A stretch of DNA of 64,000 nucleotides from NCBI RefSeq assembly GCF_031877795.1, contig NC_133939.1, positions 4,073,698 to 4,137,697 of the forward strand, given 5' to 3'. A program made the position numbers and the translations under genes. Positions 1 to 13,300 of this stretch are shown piece after piece (position 1 is the first letter of the stretch; each line of letters opens with the position of its first letter). This stretch comes from Strix aluco. Taxonomy: Eukaryota; Chordata; Aves; Strigiformes; Strigidae. The notes beneath the pieces are model-generated. The model was not told the origin of the DNA and made no database searches. It saw only the letters and a program-made list of their open reading frames with translations.

Positions 1-2013
1 GGTGTTTGCTCAGCAACTATATAACAACTTTATCAATAAACCGCTGCCTGCTGCGACTGCAGGATGAAACGCTCTAATTACAAGCCGCAAACACTATCTG
101 TATCAGGATATAGTAAATTGAAATATGCTGGCTGATGTGCCTGAAAGCGCCCAATAAAATACCTGCTTAAATTTTTGCAAGCGTACGTGCATGCACACAC
201 GTGCGACAAATCCAGCGTATCAGGCAAGAGAAAAAACACAGACAAAAACCCCTCCGCTGAGCCCCACGCCTAATGCAGGCTAAAAAGGTTCAGAAGGTGA
301 TGTAAAGTTTGGACCGTAAGGACCAAGTCCCATTTACCAACACTCACTCCTCCCTGCAGACCATGCAGAGGAGACCCAGCCCCAGCATCTCCCCTTGGTT
401 TTCATGCTCCGAAGGGGGCTTGACCCAGCGTGGGTACGTGGTGTTGGACGAGCTCAGCCGGAGCCATACAATCCATTTATCATAATCCTACTGAGGAGAG
501 ATACAGTAAATCAAAGAGACAACCTGCCTGCAAATAAATTACAGGGCAGAGTGGGGAGGGGGGAGGAATAGAGAGGAAAAGAGAGAGAACTGCAGAAGGA
601 GAGATAAGAGAGAGGGAAGGAACGACAGAGAATTACCAAAAAAAAAGCACGCATCACAGGGAATAAAAGACAAAGAGGACCAAATCAAATATAAAGATAA
701 GAGAGAGAAGATAGGGCTTTCAATACCTTTTGTTTTCCAAATTGTAAACCTATTTTAGAAAATTTGGGAACAAGTTTTAATCCACCGAACTCAAACCAGA
801 CGTCAGAGACAATGGGAAAATCTCAGAATGGCAAGTTACAGGTAACCCGGTATTTTCCAGATATAAGGAGTTCATTTGCTCCTGTAGTGACAAAGTCACT
901 CATCGATATCATTCTTTTTATAATTGCACACAGGCCATGGGTATACAAAAACCACACTTACTATACACATAGAACATAGTCCATACAAAAGTATTTACAG
1001 ATGGGCACAGATGTGCTTGGCAACTCAAAGTCAAGCAGCACTGAGGGCCGAGTGAGCACTTTAATGAACACCCTGACCCACCAAAACAGACCCAGCCATC
1101 CCAAGAGCCCAGGTCCTCCATCACACCATCACCAGAGGAGCGATCCAGGGCTACAAGATGACAAGGCTATCTTTTAGGAGAATGTTTTCCAGAACAATGT
1201 CACTACATATTTAAATCCTCATTTTTGCTTTCTTGAGGCTGGGTTGCCATCAAACATCACTGAATGCTGCAGCCTGCCCCAAAAATCACCCTATGTCAAG
1301 CTTGGCAGTTACTCGTTTCATCCTCCAGAAGATGTGGAACAGGAACTCAGCCACCCAGGGATGGGCAGAGGCTTTCCCGGAAACCCTACCCTTCAAAAAG
1401 CTTGTGAGGCTGCCCAGGAGAAGTAACACCCTTCAACTCGAGGCCCAGGTAAGTGGTGTGAGGAGGTCTGGCTTGAATGAGGCATTGCTTAGGTTGGGGA
1501 AGGGCAACCATCTGCTCTTCACTGTCCAATGCTATCACCAGCCAGAAGCACACATGAAAGCAGGTGAAGGTCAGGAGCCTGAGGATGCTCTATCTCTTGT
1601 CATGCAGTTGAGTGGCTTCAGCATGAGCTGGGCACAGCAGCCTCACACCACTGGACTTCTTGGGTGGAGACCAGCTGGCTTGGATAGCCATCTCACCAGC
1701 CAAGTGAGTGAGGAGGATCCAGTACCCCAAACACATCGTACATCCCAGCAGGAACACAGCGCCTTAAGGGTAAACCAAACATTGGGGAATGATGTCAACA
1801 ACTTCGTATTTTCTGCTACTTTTCTGTAGCTCACTTCTTGGTCAACAGCCACGTACCAGCACTGTCTGCACGCAGTGTGCTCCAGCCAGGAATGGAAGCA
1901 AGTGAAGCTCACCCAAGAGAAGGGCATTTTGTCAGGAGCTCTGCTCTTGGGAAGGAGGGGCTTGATCCTGATCTTCACCATGTTATGAGAAAGCAAGGAG
2001 TCCCAAAAAGAGG
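1..2013. other. Non-coding DNA, no gene supported
   Basis: I see no exon with paired splice sites here. The stretch has mixed composition, a purine-rich tract near 545-640, and open frames on both strands around 1.2-2.06 kb that overlap each other and lack a coherent gene structure. Good-looking plus-strand donor sequences occur at about 1448 (CAG|GTAAGTGG) and 1700 (GTGAGTGAG), but no acceptor makes a convincing exon with them. It is probably part of the long first intron of the minus-strand gene whose exon 1 lies at 19.8 kb, or DNA beyond that gene. Confidence 0.5.
541..635 (+). repeat. Purine-rich (GA) low-complexity tract
   Basis: Nearly all bases on the plus strand are A or G, with short GAGAGA and GGGGA runs broken by a few pyrimidines. 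It is simple-sequence DNA and not coding. Confidence 0.7.
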
Positions 2014-2036
2014 AGGGGGGGTGGGGTGGGTGGGGG
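2014..2036 (+). other. G-quadruplex-forming motif
   Basis: The plus strand shows four G runs of 7, 4, 3 and 5 separated by single T residues. One-base loops between runs of at least three G are the most stable arrangement known for parallel G-quadruplexes. Any function is inference: it sits in intergenic or intronic DNA with no visible promoter. Confidence 0.7.
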
Positions 2037-2039
2037 AAG

Positions 2040-5000
2040 AGCGGGGTTTGAGATTTCACAGACAAGGGCCATGGAAGCCTAACGAGTTCAGTGGAACTGG
2101 GCTCCTAATCAACTGGGATTCCCCTGGAAATGATAGCCTCTAAATACAGAATTAGTCAACTGAGAAGACAGAGCAGCCATAAACATCAATAGCATCTGCA
2201 GTCACACATGCTAGGATAAATTAAAAAGATACACTGTTTTCATGCCTGGATATACACAGGACATTCGCCGGTGGGATTGCAGGGGGAATCTCCCCAGCAG
2301 CGTGCTCACACGTGTCTCACAGCTGCAAAGCCAACCTTCAAGGCCACCAGCGCAGAGGCAATGCTGGAGTAGGTGCAATAAGTTTTGCTGAACTAATGCA
2401 CCAGACCTGTCCCCTCTTTCCCTGCGGCTCTCCTTCCCTGCTGGCTTTATTTTGCCTTACTCCCAGATAGCACTGCCTATGAGGAAAGCTCTAAAAATCA
2501 AAACATTTATCCTGCATTTCCCTACACACCATCACTTCTTTAGAGATTCAGGATGAGTCATTGTCTTGGACCACGTTCTCCAGAAGAGATTTGCGCTTGC
2601 TACAAAAATATGCATCTCATAGAGCCCTAAATCTAAAATGCCAGCCATGCTGTCAAAGAGCCCTCAGACGAGAGATGTACCTGGCATCGTCCGGCTCCTA
2701 TTTACTAGATCTTATTTCAAAATGTCAAAGGGATTCTGCATGAGCTATGAACATGACAGACTGCTCAGACGGCGAGCAAGCACTGTCGGGGGACTCCAGC
2801 TTGGCAAACGGCATCCCTTCACCCATGCGCACCTCCTCCCAACACAGCCAAGCGCTTGGCATTTCCCCCAGACACCAAAATTTGGGAGAAAAGCCTCCCT
2901 TTTCCCCCTGACAAACCCCCTGGCTGACAACAGCCAAAGCCACACTGCTCGGTCGAGCCAGAAACCAAATCCCCTCCACCAAAGTTAGATGCTTGCAAAG
3001 AGAAATCCCACTCTGGACAAGCAAGCACGGAGCGAGCAGGGGGCAACTTGCTGACACGGCCCCAGCACAGAACAACTGCAGCCAGATTGATCCTGGGTTT
3101 TTTTAATCAAGTATCCAACACACACCAAAGCCTTCAGGGAGGCCAGCCAATTGTTTTGGGGTGTAAATAAGAACTGAACAACAGCAACATCATTGCTGGT
3201 CTGAGGGTGCATCCTGAAGATCCCCCGCTCATACACTGGGAGTCTCAGCGGGGAGAGAAGGGAAGGCAGGGGAGCGAGAGTGGAAACGCGCAGGGATGCT
3301 CCGGCTGCCGCTGGAGGTGTCAAGCTCAGCCCCAGCTGCCGGAGCACAGCCATAGAGTGGAAATATTGAACCTCAAACGGAAAAAACTGCAAAAGCTCGT
3401 CGGCAAGCAGCTCCCCGTGCCGCCTCCCCTCCCGGTGCTGGCCGCCGTGCCGAGCATCCTCTCTCCGGTTTTTGCACCATATGGAGTCAGCTCGCGAGTG
3501 CAAATGAGGCAAAGAGCATGAGAGGCAAAGGGAAATAAATCTGTGCCGCCGCTGCAGTGCACAGGGCTGCCGGCAGCACGGGGAAGCCTCGGTCAGGATG
3601 TGGATGGGATGGGGGAGGGCTCTGCCTGCATCCCCTGGGGATGCCTTGGCAGAGAGCCCCGCTGCCTGCCCAGCCCTCCCTGCCATAAGGCTGCACGCGT
3701 GGGAAAGGGGATGTGGCAAAGCCAACAGGTCCCTCGCAAGGCACAGAGCACCCCGTGAGCAGACCCCACTGGGTTTTTTTTGTTCTGGCTCCATGTCCAA
3801 ACGCCACTTCCCGAAATGCCCTGCAAACCCATTCCTTGGCTCTCCCAGGTTTGCCCTGGACTTACCTTTTTCTTCTTTTCTTTTTTTCCCCACTTTCAGA
3901 TTTGGTCAAAACAGCCAATGGCCAGGATCTCTAACTATCCCACATCCTCGCCTGAAAATTTTACTATCAATCTCAGCCATCTTTAGGTACGTATGTACAT
4001 GACAGCTGGTCCGTTGAGTAAATAACAAAATGTGTTTGCCAAGATTTCTAAACACCCGTTCACACAAGGTGCCATACCAGCTCTGATGGGCCAGCAGGGC
4101 TGTGAAACCCTTGCCTGAATACACCAGTAGCTACCACCAACTGCTCCTCCCCACCTCTCAGGGCCAGCAATTGCCCCTTTGGATGATGCTCTTCAAGGAG
4201 GTGCGCAGCAGGGGCTTTGGGACCCCTCTTTGTAAGCTTTTGGCAAACTGCTGCCTGCCTCCCCCAGCTCCTGCCCGCACAGAGGCAGCGCCAGGTCCTC
4301 CATCCCACCACATCCCTTTGCGCCAGGAGCCCTGGGATCCATAATCTGGGAGAAGAAAACAAAAACAAGAGCTGCTCTAAGTTGACCTTAAACTGCAAGG
4401 TTTTGCTCAGGACTGTGCTTACACCTAGCTTTTCCTGCAAGCTGCAGTGGCCGGCTGAACTGCTGAGCGGCCACAGCTCCCACCGGCCCTGGGAGGCAAG
4501 GAAGAGAAGGAGGAGGAAGAGGAGGATGCTGGCAGGAGGCACCGCTTGGCAGTCGGCCTGCCCAGCACACCCCTGCCTCCAGCCCCGGCGCCTGCGCGGG
4601 TGCAAGCTGGGAAAAGGCTCTAGCATGAGGACAGCCATCTGCACGCCGGGAGCCGTGCCAGAGCGGGTTCGGGGGATTATTTTTCCCCGCCTCACCAGGA
4701 CAGTCTCCTTCCCGAGTGCATGGGTAGAGCTGACTTAACACGTGGGCAACACCTCACCGAAATAACTTGGGCATGGGCTTGCAGGGAGTTAAGCAAGCAG
4801 AAGTCCATCAGAGCCACGTCCGGCAGCCTGCCAGCCCGATCACCAGCCCACTCCCGGGAGGTGCCCATGATCCACCGCGGGCAAGGGATGGTCCCGGCGT
4901 GACCGGCACAGCTCCATTTCACGCACCGCCTGCTCTGCTCATTTTTAAAGCGGCACCAGTTGATGATAAACTTCCCCTAAGCTCATCTCCGTACCCACCT

Positions 5001-8000
5001 CTTCTCCTGATGATGCTGACCCATCCTCCCTGATTGTGGTTTCCTTACTGAAATAAATCACTTTAAGTGCACATTGTGCTCTGGGTCTCATTACCGTTCA
5101 TCATCATCTGCGCAACGGAGCTGTCACATCCTCACAAACTCTGTCACCTGGGAGACACGGGAGCAATTTGGGAGGGCAGGCAGGTGGGGAAAAAGTGCCT
5201 GCAGCTCACTGAGGTACCAGGAGCACCCCATCCCTCTCCTCCACAGCGTTTGGATGGTTGGCTCACACCTTCAGCCCCACACACCCTTCATGGCACAAAA
5301 GCTCAGGAGAACAAAAGCAAGGAGGTACAAGACATGTGCAAGACGTGATTGTTGCACACAAGTACCCAGAAGATGGAAGGATGGCAGGAGCGATGGCAGA
5401 TGCACCTTGATAGCCAAGAGGGTCTTTCTTCAGCGAGGTATCTCCATGCAGGGAAACCTCCTCCAGAAGAGGTGGCAGAAACTCCCTCTCTTCCCAAAAT
5501 TTAAAGCAGAAACACTTAAACAAGGGAAGAGGAAGAGACAGGCACAGGGGCAGCAAGATGGTCACCAAACCTTCTGCAGCACAAATCCCAAGCAGCGACA
5601 TGCTCAACTCCTCATCACAGACGGGTGCTTCCAACAACATGAGGTTACTCCAGATTAATCCAGAACAGAAGACTGCAGTCGCGCTGCACACAGTAAATTA
5701 AAAGCTCTGTGCCAAAACCCTGCAAGGACCATTCAGGCGATAGCAACACAAAGGCATCGTTTGCCTGTCACATTGCTTTCAAAAGCCAAACACTCAGAAA
5801 GCCAGAGAGGGAGCAATTAAGGCTGCCACTAATCTTGTAGTGTCCACAAAGACGGGTCTGTTGTTTTTTTTATCGAGGAGGTAGTGTAAGTGCCACCAGC
5901 TTCCAGATGGCCAGCGGCCCTGCGAGGGGCTGCGACCTGCCTTGTATGAAAGGCCAACCCAGCTGGCAAGGAAGGAGCTGCTCACCCATCGCCACACGAC
6001 TGACACATCCCTGCACATCAGCACAGCTCCCTAGGAAAAGGAACTGTTTCCTCATGTAATATTTGGGAGGGTGTAAAGGTTCAGGTTTCCCAACAAGTAC
6101 ACAACACCTACGTACGGCCCCTGAGCGTGGCCATGGAGAAGACATGCTTCTATCACACCTTCCATAAGGTCAATGCTCGTGCTTGTCTCAATCTCTCCAT
6201 CTCCCCCACTCCATCATAACTTTGGAGGAAAACAGCCCTCGCTGCTCCGGTGACCACGGCAGGAGGAGGAGACCCCCGGAGATGCAGGAGGAGAAGAACC
6301 CTGGAGATGCATGTGCACCAGGACATCCATCACTGCCAAGAAGGACACCCCAGGTGGTCCCACAGGCTTTGCTCGGCTCTCCCAGCATCCCATCCCACCC
6401 CAAAAACTCAGCCAGCCAGCTGCAGCCCAGCCTGGAGACCCCACATTCTCCCCCCACTGCCCAGGGCGCTCGCACACATGTTCGCACACGCCAGCACAGA
6501 GCAGGGGGGGAAGCCGCGTTGCAGAAATAACACAGGCACACAAACAAAAGAGAACAAGCCATTAATCTGGGTGAACCGGAGGAAATGAAATCATTATGTC
6601 TGCAGCTACAACATCCCGAAGAACAAATTTCCTGCCTGGATAATAAATGGATTCTTTTGTTTCACGTTGGCCCCAACCACGTGACTATCTTGGCCTATTC
6701 CTCATCCAAAACATTTTGCTGTATAAATACCCAGACGGGCTCGAATTTCAGCTGCTAAAAATATGTTTTAATTATAATAATATATAATAATAATAATAAC
6801 AAAAAAAAATCTAGATCTACAGGCTCCCCTTGCCTCCCAAACAACCTCTGAAGGCTTTCCTGCATGCAGGCAAGCAAACAAAAAGTCCAAAAGGTGCCAA
6901 TTACAGCTGAACAGCACAAATGCAATCTTTGAAAGACCAAGGCACTAAAAGGCAGCCCTGGGTTAATGCCCGCAATAAATAACCCCTGCCAGAAAGAGAA
7001 ACGATGGGTAAATGAGCATTTTAAACATCGACAGCCCAAAAGTACCTTAAAGTATCTCCCAGCAGCGGGAAGGGGACCAAAGCCATGCGGGACACCGATG
7101 ACAGCTCCTGATCTCTAAACCTTGGGGCTGTGCAGGTTTTCTTTTGAGACAGGTTTTCTTCTGGTGGCTTCCTGATGCCTCACTATGCTTTGTTAGATGG
7201 ATGGGGATGGATCTGGCCTCCCCCAGCTTGGTGTCAGCTGTAGGAACACCTCTGGGGATCTCGAGGGATGCAGACCTCTAGGAAAGTTGCATGAATTGTT
7301 GGTTTCAAGCGTTCCTTTAAGCTGCAACTCCACCAGATCACTCGGTTAAAAACATTTTTGCATCTAACTATGTATTTTGCTTCTGATCTCAGCTTCTTTT
7401 TGCTCGCCTTCCCAGCTTTACAAACACATAGCAAACACTGCAACAAGTTTCAAAACAAGACATGGTTTTGAATCCAAACATCAAAGTGCCTTGGTGCAAA
7501 AAGTCTAAATTGTTTGAATGTTAAAGAGAGACCTCCGCGAAAGCAAAGGAGATCAAAAATCCCCCCAAGCTAGCAGGCAGCAGGAGGCAGAAGTTTCAAC
7601 CAAGCTCATCCTGCCTTACTCTAAGAGAAAGGTCTCCTTGATGCAGCCCAGGAAGAAGACCTCCCAAGTGGTCTCCCCCAGCTGCCTCCCCGTTTCATTT
7701 CATTTTGGGGAAAGTGTCTGGGGTACAAACCCATCTGCAGCTCCCCCTCCTTGGGGCTGCAAACCCTGGAGGGGTTCCTTTCTCCCATGCACAAGCATTG
7801 CCCCAGGTGTGCTGGGGACAGCAAGGAGGCTTCTTCCAGAAGTTTCCTCAGAAAGGTGCATTTTTCACCCCAACGCTGAAAGAAGGAGCGTTGGAAAGGC
7901 CAAGATTTTTCACAGGATGGGAATTTTGTTTCTCTCCAAATATTAGTTCAGCAGAAAATATTAAAGGGGATTAACAAAAGCAACCCCCAAGGCAGCTGTT

Positions 8001-8040
8001 CAAAGCCCTGGTCTCAGCCCACCACCCCGTGCTCAACCGT
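2040..8040. other. Non-coding DNA, no gene supported
   Basis: No exon with strong paired splice sites was found on either strand. A GC-richer patch at about 3200-3600 carries a 302-codon open frame on the minus strand (2985-3893). The frame is cysteine- and arginine-rich with no recognisable domain, and no splice-bounded piece of it is convincing. The AT-rich part around 6560-6800 ends in a TAA-type simple repeat. Most likely this is intron of the minus-strand gene starting at 19.8 kb. Confidence 0.5.
6772..6800 (+). repeat. (TAA)n-like microsatellite
   Basis: A run of TAATAATATATAATAATAA type sequence, followed by an A-run. Simple repeat. Confidence 0.8.
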
Positions 8041-8049
8041 AGCTCTTAC

Positions 8050-8090
8050 TGACTCAGACTTGTACTCGTTCTCCACCACCCAGAGCATCC
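8050..8090 (-). CDS. Weak candidate coding exon, 41 nt
   Basis: Read on the minus strand, a fair donor (GAGTCA|GTAAGAGC) follows 41 nt whose phase-1 frame is open and reads MLWVVENEYKSES after the split codon. Its start phase is the one required by the exon-1 donor of the minus-strand gene at 19.77 kb. The acceptor is poor: the sequence before its CAG is purine-rich, with only a short T run. The exon would end in phase 0, and I could not find the next exon. The composition is protein-like, but I give this little weight. It could equally be chance, or a conserved element containing a TGACTCA site. Confidence 0.15.
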
Positions 8091-8301
8091 CTGAGCCAAA
8101 ACCTCTTCTCTTCAACTTCAAACATAAGCAGAGAAAACCCTTGTTTTGAAAGCGGGCTTGGTGCATCGCATGAGCAGAAGTTCAATTTCATTTTCCTTTG
8201 TGGATCATCTTTAATTTCAATTATATTTTGGATGCTGTGGAAAGTGTCCAAGCATAGCTGCTGCCTCATTTCAATTGCTTATCGTTGCTGTTTCTTCAAG
8301 G

Positions 8302-8322
8302 AGGGGGGCGGGGGGGAAAGGG
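8302..8322 (+). other. G-rich tract
   Basis: Two long G runs (six and seven) separated by C, then AAAGGG. It could fold as a G-quadruplex, less convincingly than the motif at 2014-2036. Confidence 0.4.
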
Positions 8323-8839
8323 AAGGAAAAAAAAAGTCCTTGGAAACTAAATATTTACACACTGACGTATGCTAATCCCAGCAGATCCAAGGGTGGGAAG
8401 CCTATTTAAAAAAAAACATCCCTAATTACTTTCCCATTTTAAAGGGAATAATCTGGCGATTAGCTAGAACGTTTTACTTAAGCAGTCACATATTTTTTTT
8501 GAAGAAGAATAATCTGCCAGCATGTGCACAGACAGGACAGGAGTTCGACAAACCATTTTCATACGCTTCCCTCATGTCCAGCTGCCAACAGCCGAGCAGC
8601 ACAGAGGAGTCAGAGGCACGGCGGGCGGTTGGGGGGGTCATTAAATGCCACCCCTGGGAGGCCACTCCTGGGATGGGGACAAAGCCAGCTCAGGCAGCGA
8701 TATTTCACCAGTCCCTGGATTGCACCATAAGGAAACCTCCTTGCTGGGAAAATGGCAACAGAGCCCCAGATGCCTCAAAAGGCCATCGGTCACGTCGCAA
8801 CAATGTCCCAGCAAGCGCCCACGTCCCTCCCAGCAGTGC

Positions 8840-9500
8840 CACGAGCGGGGAAGCACAGCGGGTTATTAGTGCAATACATTGCTTTATCGGGAGCATCTTT
8901 CAGTCCCTTTTTGCTGATGTATTAACAAAACTTACTCTCTTATCAGACAGTAGGGTGGTTTCTGCTGGGAAAAAAAAAAATCTAAATAATCCAGACCAGT
9001 ATGTAAGGATTTTCAAGGTCCCCCCTGCCACAGAAAGCAAATAGCAGTAATTTGCTAATTAGCAACAGCCACTGCATTGCTCAAGGAAAGGGCTGTAGTC
9101 TTCAGGATAGGTGAAACTTGGATTATAAGACACGCACGGCAGATCATTTAGAAAGATAAAACCACGTTTGCTCTGCCGCAGCCAGCTATTAAAAGTGGAG
9201 AATGTTATTTCAGGTAATAAAGAGCAAGACCCGAGGACCAGCCTGGGAATTCAAATTTACAACTTGTATCAAATTCATATGCTGTAAAACTTCACCTAGT
9301 TTATAAGTTTCTCGCCAACTTCATAAAACATGTTTTATTATTATTGTTTTCTGACTCTCCTGCCTTAATAAAATTCCTCTCCCAGTCTGTGTGGGTGTTG
9401 CATTATAAACATTTGCACTTTGATTCATTCACGACTGAAGAAAGCTTTCAAGGTAACCTATTAGGAATACTTTAAATGTTTCAAAGACATCCCAGTTTCC
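8840..9500. promoter_or_regulatory. AT-rich block, possible conserved non-coding element
   Basis: There is no open frame of note. The sequence is rich in unbroken AT words with homeodomain-type cores (for example TTTGCTAATTAGC near 9050) and lacks simple repeats. This texture is typical of conserved non-coding elements near developmental genes. That is inference from texture only; alignment to other bird genomes would settle it. Confidence 0.25.
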
Positions 9501-11503
9501 CCTGAATGTCGCCAAGCTTTAAAGAAATAAATAAAAACGTGCCTTGCCACAAGCCACCTCCAAAAATCTGCTGGGCTGGTGACTCAAGAGATCGCATTTG
9601 GGAGTGACTGAGTCACACACCAGCCTGGCGGGGTCCATGCCTGGCACGGGCTGAGAAAACACAGGGGTTATCGGGGCACGGGGTAAGGCAGGCGCCCATC
9701 CATCGCTCCCCAAGCCCCCTTGGCAGGGAGCCCCAGGGATGTTGCTGAGTGGGTCCCACTGCTCGGAGGCAGACAGACCATTTTCTCACACGTTAAGGGC
9801 TGGACCGTGCAAAAATAGGGGTGTCCCCGGTCAGCCCCAGAGAGCAAAGCCCAGCCCTGGCACACAAAGGCTGAGCTGGAGGGTGCGCTAAGCAGCATCC
9901 TTCTCAAAGCAGCCCATTTTCTCCGGCCTCAGCCAAAGCCCATTGAAGTTAATGAGCGTCTTTTTATAGCTTTCAGCAGGCTTTCGAGAAAGTCTTTCAG
10001 CACAGCAGACTCCCGTGTGCACACAGTGGTGCCAGCCATTTCAGTAATAACCCACACATGGCACGGGGAGGGATAATGAAAGCCAACTTTTAGAAAGATA
10101 CCGAACACAATTAGCTCACGACCTTACAGCTCCCACCAGCCTCCATCCTCCTCCTCTCCTCTGCAAGGTCAGCGTCGGCATCTGGGTGGGGAAGGAGGGC
10201 ATCGCCAGCTGACGGCCAGAGCTCAGGAGGGCCCTACCAAAGATGGGTCCAAAGAACAAGGCATCGGTGCCTTTAATTCCTGCACAGCTGATGCTTTTCT
10301 CCATTTCACTGAGCAAGAGTAAAGTTACCTGCTGCGATGCAGGTGGCTCAAGGAACCGCACGTCCCTCCCCAAGAAATGCGGCACAGAGCTGATCCTCCT
10401 ACATTGTACTAAACCAGAAATTACCACTTTATAGCTTTGTACTTGGTCCCAATAACATCATTATATGTGACCTCACAGGGCCTCTGTTGAGAGCCTGACG
10501 AGCTCAAATGACTTTAGACCCCCATCGGCAATTTCATCTCAAGGGGCAAAGCACAGACAGCAAAGGCCACACATCTCCAGGAGGTTCACCCCCTCGCATA
10601 AAGTTTCTGGACAGCTTCAGCCAAACCCCAGGGGCTGGGGAGCAGCAATGTGCATCTCAGGCTTGCCCACGGCCAGGTCACGCCCGTGATTTCCAGCACT
10701 CGATAAAGGATGCAGAGACCCAGCATCGCTGCTTTAAAAATAACTACAGGAGAAGCTCAGGGCTGGAGCGGCCATGTGGTGGGGGCATCTCCATGCTGCT
10801 ACGCACCGCGGGCAAACAACACCTACGGAGCAACCTCGCAGGCACCACAGGTACGCTACGCAAGGCAAAGGTCCTGAACTAGTCAAAAACATTGCAAGAA
10901 GTACTTCTGACAATACACCGGTGATTTTGAAAAGCCAGATTTTGTTCTTTTCAAACACATCTGTTTCAAATGAAAAGCAGAGCTGATGCCTCATGAAGCA
11001 CTCCGAGCGCATCCTGCTCCTGCTCTGTTCCTATGTGTCCATCTCATTCCTTGAGCGTTTGGAAATATAAAACTACAGGTGTTGAGTGAAAAAAAGTAAA
11101 ATTAAAGTGCCCAGCCACCTACCAAGGCCAGCCCTCAGCTATTTCTTCAGGCCACCCCAGCCTGTCCCCAGTACATGGGGCTGTCCTCCTCCCAGCTCCC
11201 CCCAGCCAGAGGGACTGGGGCAGACCCCCACAGCCAGCCCCGTTCTCCTCCTGCCTCCCGAGGACAGTGTTTCCTTTTCAACTCTTCTGCTGCGTTCCTG
11301 GTTTTCCCAGGGAAGTTGTAATTCACACCCCTTCGCCTCTTCCACGGTGATTTAATGTCTTTTGAGCAAAAAGCAATTATCCTCATATCAACGGGACCCA
11401 AGCGAGGATGATAATGAGTCAGCTTCGACCCCGCGGCTAAGGAAGCAGCTGAAACAAGTGGAGGTCTCTAGTAATCAAGGGCCCGTCCCCAGCCTCTGAT
11501 TGC

Positions 11504-11519
11504 AAAAAAAAAAAAAAAA
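11504..11519 (+). repeat. Poly-A tract
   Basis: A run of 16 A on the plus strand, with no retroelement body recognisable beside it. Confidence 0.8.
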
Positions 11520-12889
11520 GAAATTAAAAAAACTCCATAAAACTTCAATTGTTGCCATTCCCTGCTCCATCCCTCCACCCACGGTGTAGGTTTTAGGAGA
11601 AAGGGGACCAAGACCAGCCCTGGGTCCCTCCCGCTTTGCCACCCCGGGTACATTTTGGGTGTTCCTTGCCAGCTCACTCACAACACCCCGTGGCAGGGAG
11701 CAGGCACACAGCGGGGGATTGATCTTGTGCTTGAAATCAGATATTGTAGCATTTTCCCAGGCTTTGGGGCTCAAGGAGAAGCACCCTGCCATCTGGAGTT
11801 GAGCCCAAAAGGCGACAGGAAAGTGACCTGCCCTACCCAGGACTGGCATGAAGGGCTGGGCAAAAAAAGGTAACCCCACGCTCTGCCCTGCAAACAGAAA
11901 GAAAATAGGAAAAGAGAGGCAAAGATGTGGACGTGCAACAGGTCTTGGGCTTTGCAGGACTGGAGAGGCTCTCCAGGAGATGGCAGAGCCAGGGCAGTGG
12001 GCTGAGCTGCCCTGCCCCTCAAAAAAAGAAATATATAGCCAGACAAAGGCAGCAAAACCCAGCCGTGTTCAAAGCAATCCAAGGAAGATGCTGGTTGGGT
12101 TTTGAATAATCCAAAACTTGATGCTCAGTTGCCGCTGGGATGCAGCACATGGGGTACCAGCGCATCAGACAGGCAGGCAGGATGCAGGGACTTTTTGGGA
12201 GAAAATATCATGAAACAATCCTTTAAAATCGTGACAAAGCCCCCATGTGGGATGGGAGGAAACAGCCTAAAAGCAAGGATTTCCACAGCCTCTTACCTAT
12301 TCCCAGCCACCACTTTTACTTGCTGCATAACAAATTAAAGCTTAATAAGCTTCAAACACCAGTAACACTGACCAGATATTAAGTATTTTTCTCACTACAC
12401 TAACAAACACATACCTGAGGCTTTACTAATCCCCAATTTCTTGGCATGGCAAGTCCCAAATTAAAATTAATTAAATAAATAAACAATACTGTAAAAAAAA
12501 AAAGATAAACTTAATACTGTATTTTTTTCTCCCCTCTATCTGCAAAGACCTTGAAAGGACTCCACCTGCTTATTAAGTGGAACAACTTAGAAAACAAGCA
12601 AATTAACTCGTTAACTAAAACCACTCCTATCTCTCTCCTCTTCCAGGTGACCACTTGAATCACCTTCCACCTGTCCCAGAAGTGGACAGCACGGAGATGG
12701 CAGCCACAAGGATGCTCCGGGGGCTGCAGGGACTGGCTGCTCTGGGGCTCCTCTTCTCCCGCTGGGAGCATCCCCCCAAAACCAGGAGCATTCCACCCAC
12801 CAGGTTCAGGTTGGAAGAAGCGAGGCCGAAGGAAAGTCATCTTCCTCAGCCGGGGCTTGGCACACAGCCCCTTCCCCTCTGAACTGTTG

Positions 12890-13300
12890 CCTCTGTGATT
12901 TTTCACCGCAGGGCTCCCAGCAGGAACTTATTAAAGCCAGACCAAAGCACGTATGCTTTAATAGTAATTAGGTCACCCTGGGTTGTGGGCTTAGCAGGCA
13001 AAACTATAATTATTTAGAAACATCAAGTTTAAATGCCAAAGAGTCTTAATGGAGCTGAGCTAATTAACCAATTTCAACTGAGTAACTGATTAGCTTAAAA
13101 ATAAAAAAAAAAAAAGAAGAAAAATCAATGATCATAGACAACAACGTTTTCTTTTAACAGGTTGTTTTCTTGCAGCAATTCTCAATTGCACAAAAGGAGA
13201 CCAACAACCCCCGCTAACCAAATATTATTGTAATTAAATATTCAACAGAAAGCCTCTTCAATTATTCAAAAGACTGATAACACTTGTTTATAATTGGGGT
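12890..13300. promoter_or_regulatory. AT-rich block, possible conserved non-coding element
   Basis: Several homeodomain-type cores (TAATTA, TTAATTA, GTAATTAG) and CCAAT-like words lie in unique, non-repetitive AT-rich DNA, with no coding potential. I suspect an enhancer or conserved element, from texture alone. A similar texture continues at about 13540-13880. Confidence 0.25.

Noticed and set aside
1233..2065. Overlapping 198-codon plus and 140-codon minus frames
   Set aside because: They overlap on opposite strands, neither has family features, and no coherent splice structure is seen. I considered a decayed retroelement but could not match one.
2985..3893. 302-codon open frame, minus strand
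   Set aside because: It is the longest frame outside the CpG island, but in GC-rich DNA one frame of this size is expected by chance in 64 kb. It has odd composition (Cys, Arg, Leu, Ser), no domain and no bounded exon inside it.
12297..12322. 26-nt minus-strand exon-like segment (QVKVVAGN) with good splice sites
   Set aside because: It is phase 0 to 2, which does not fit the phase-1 exit of exon 1, and it is too short to support alone.
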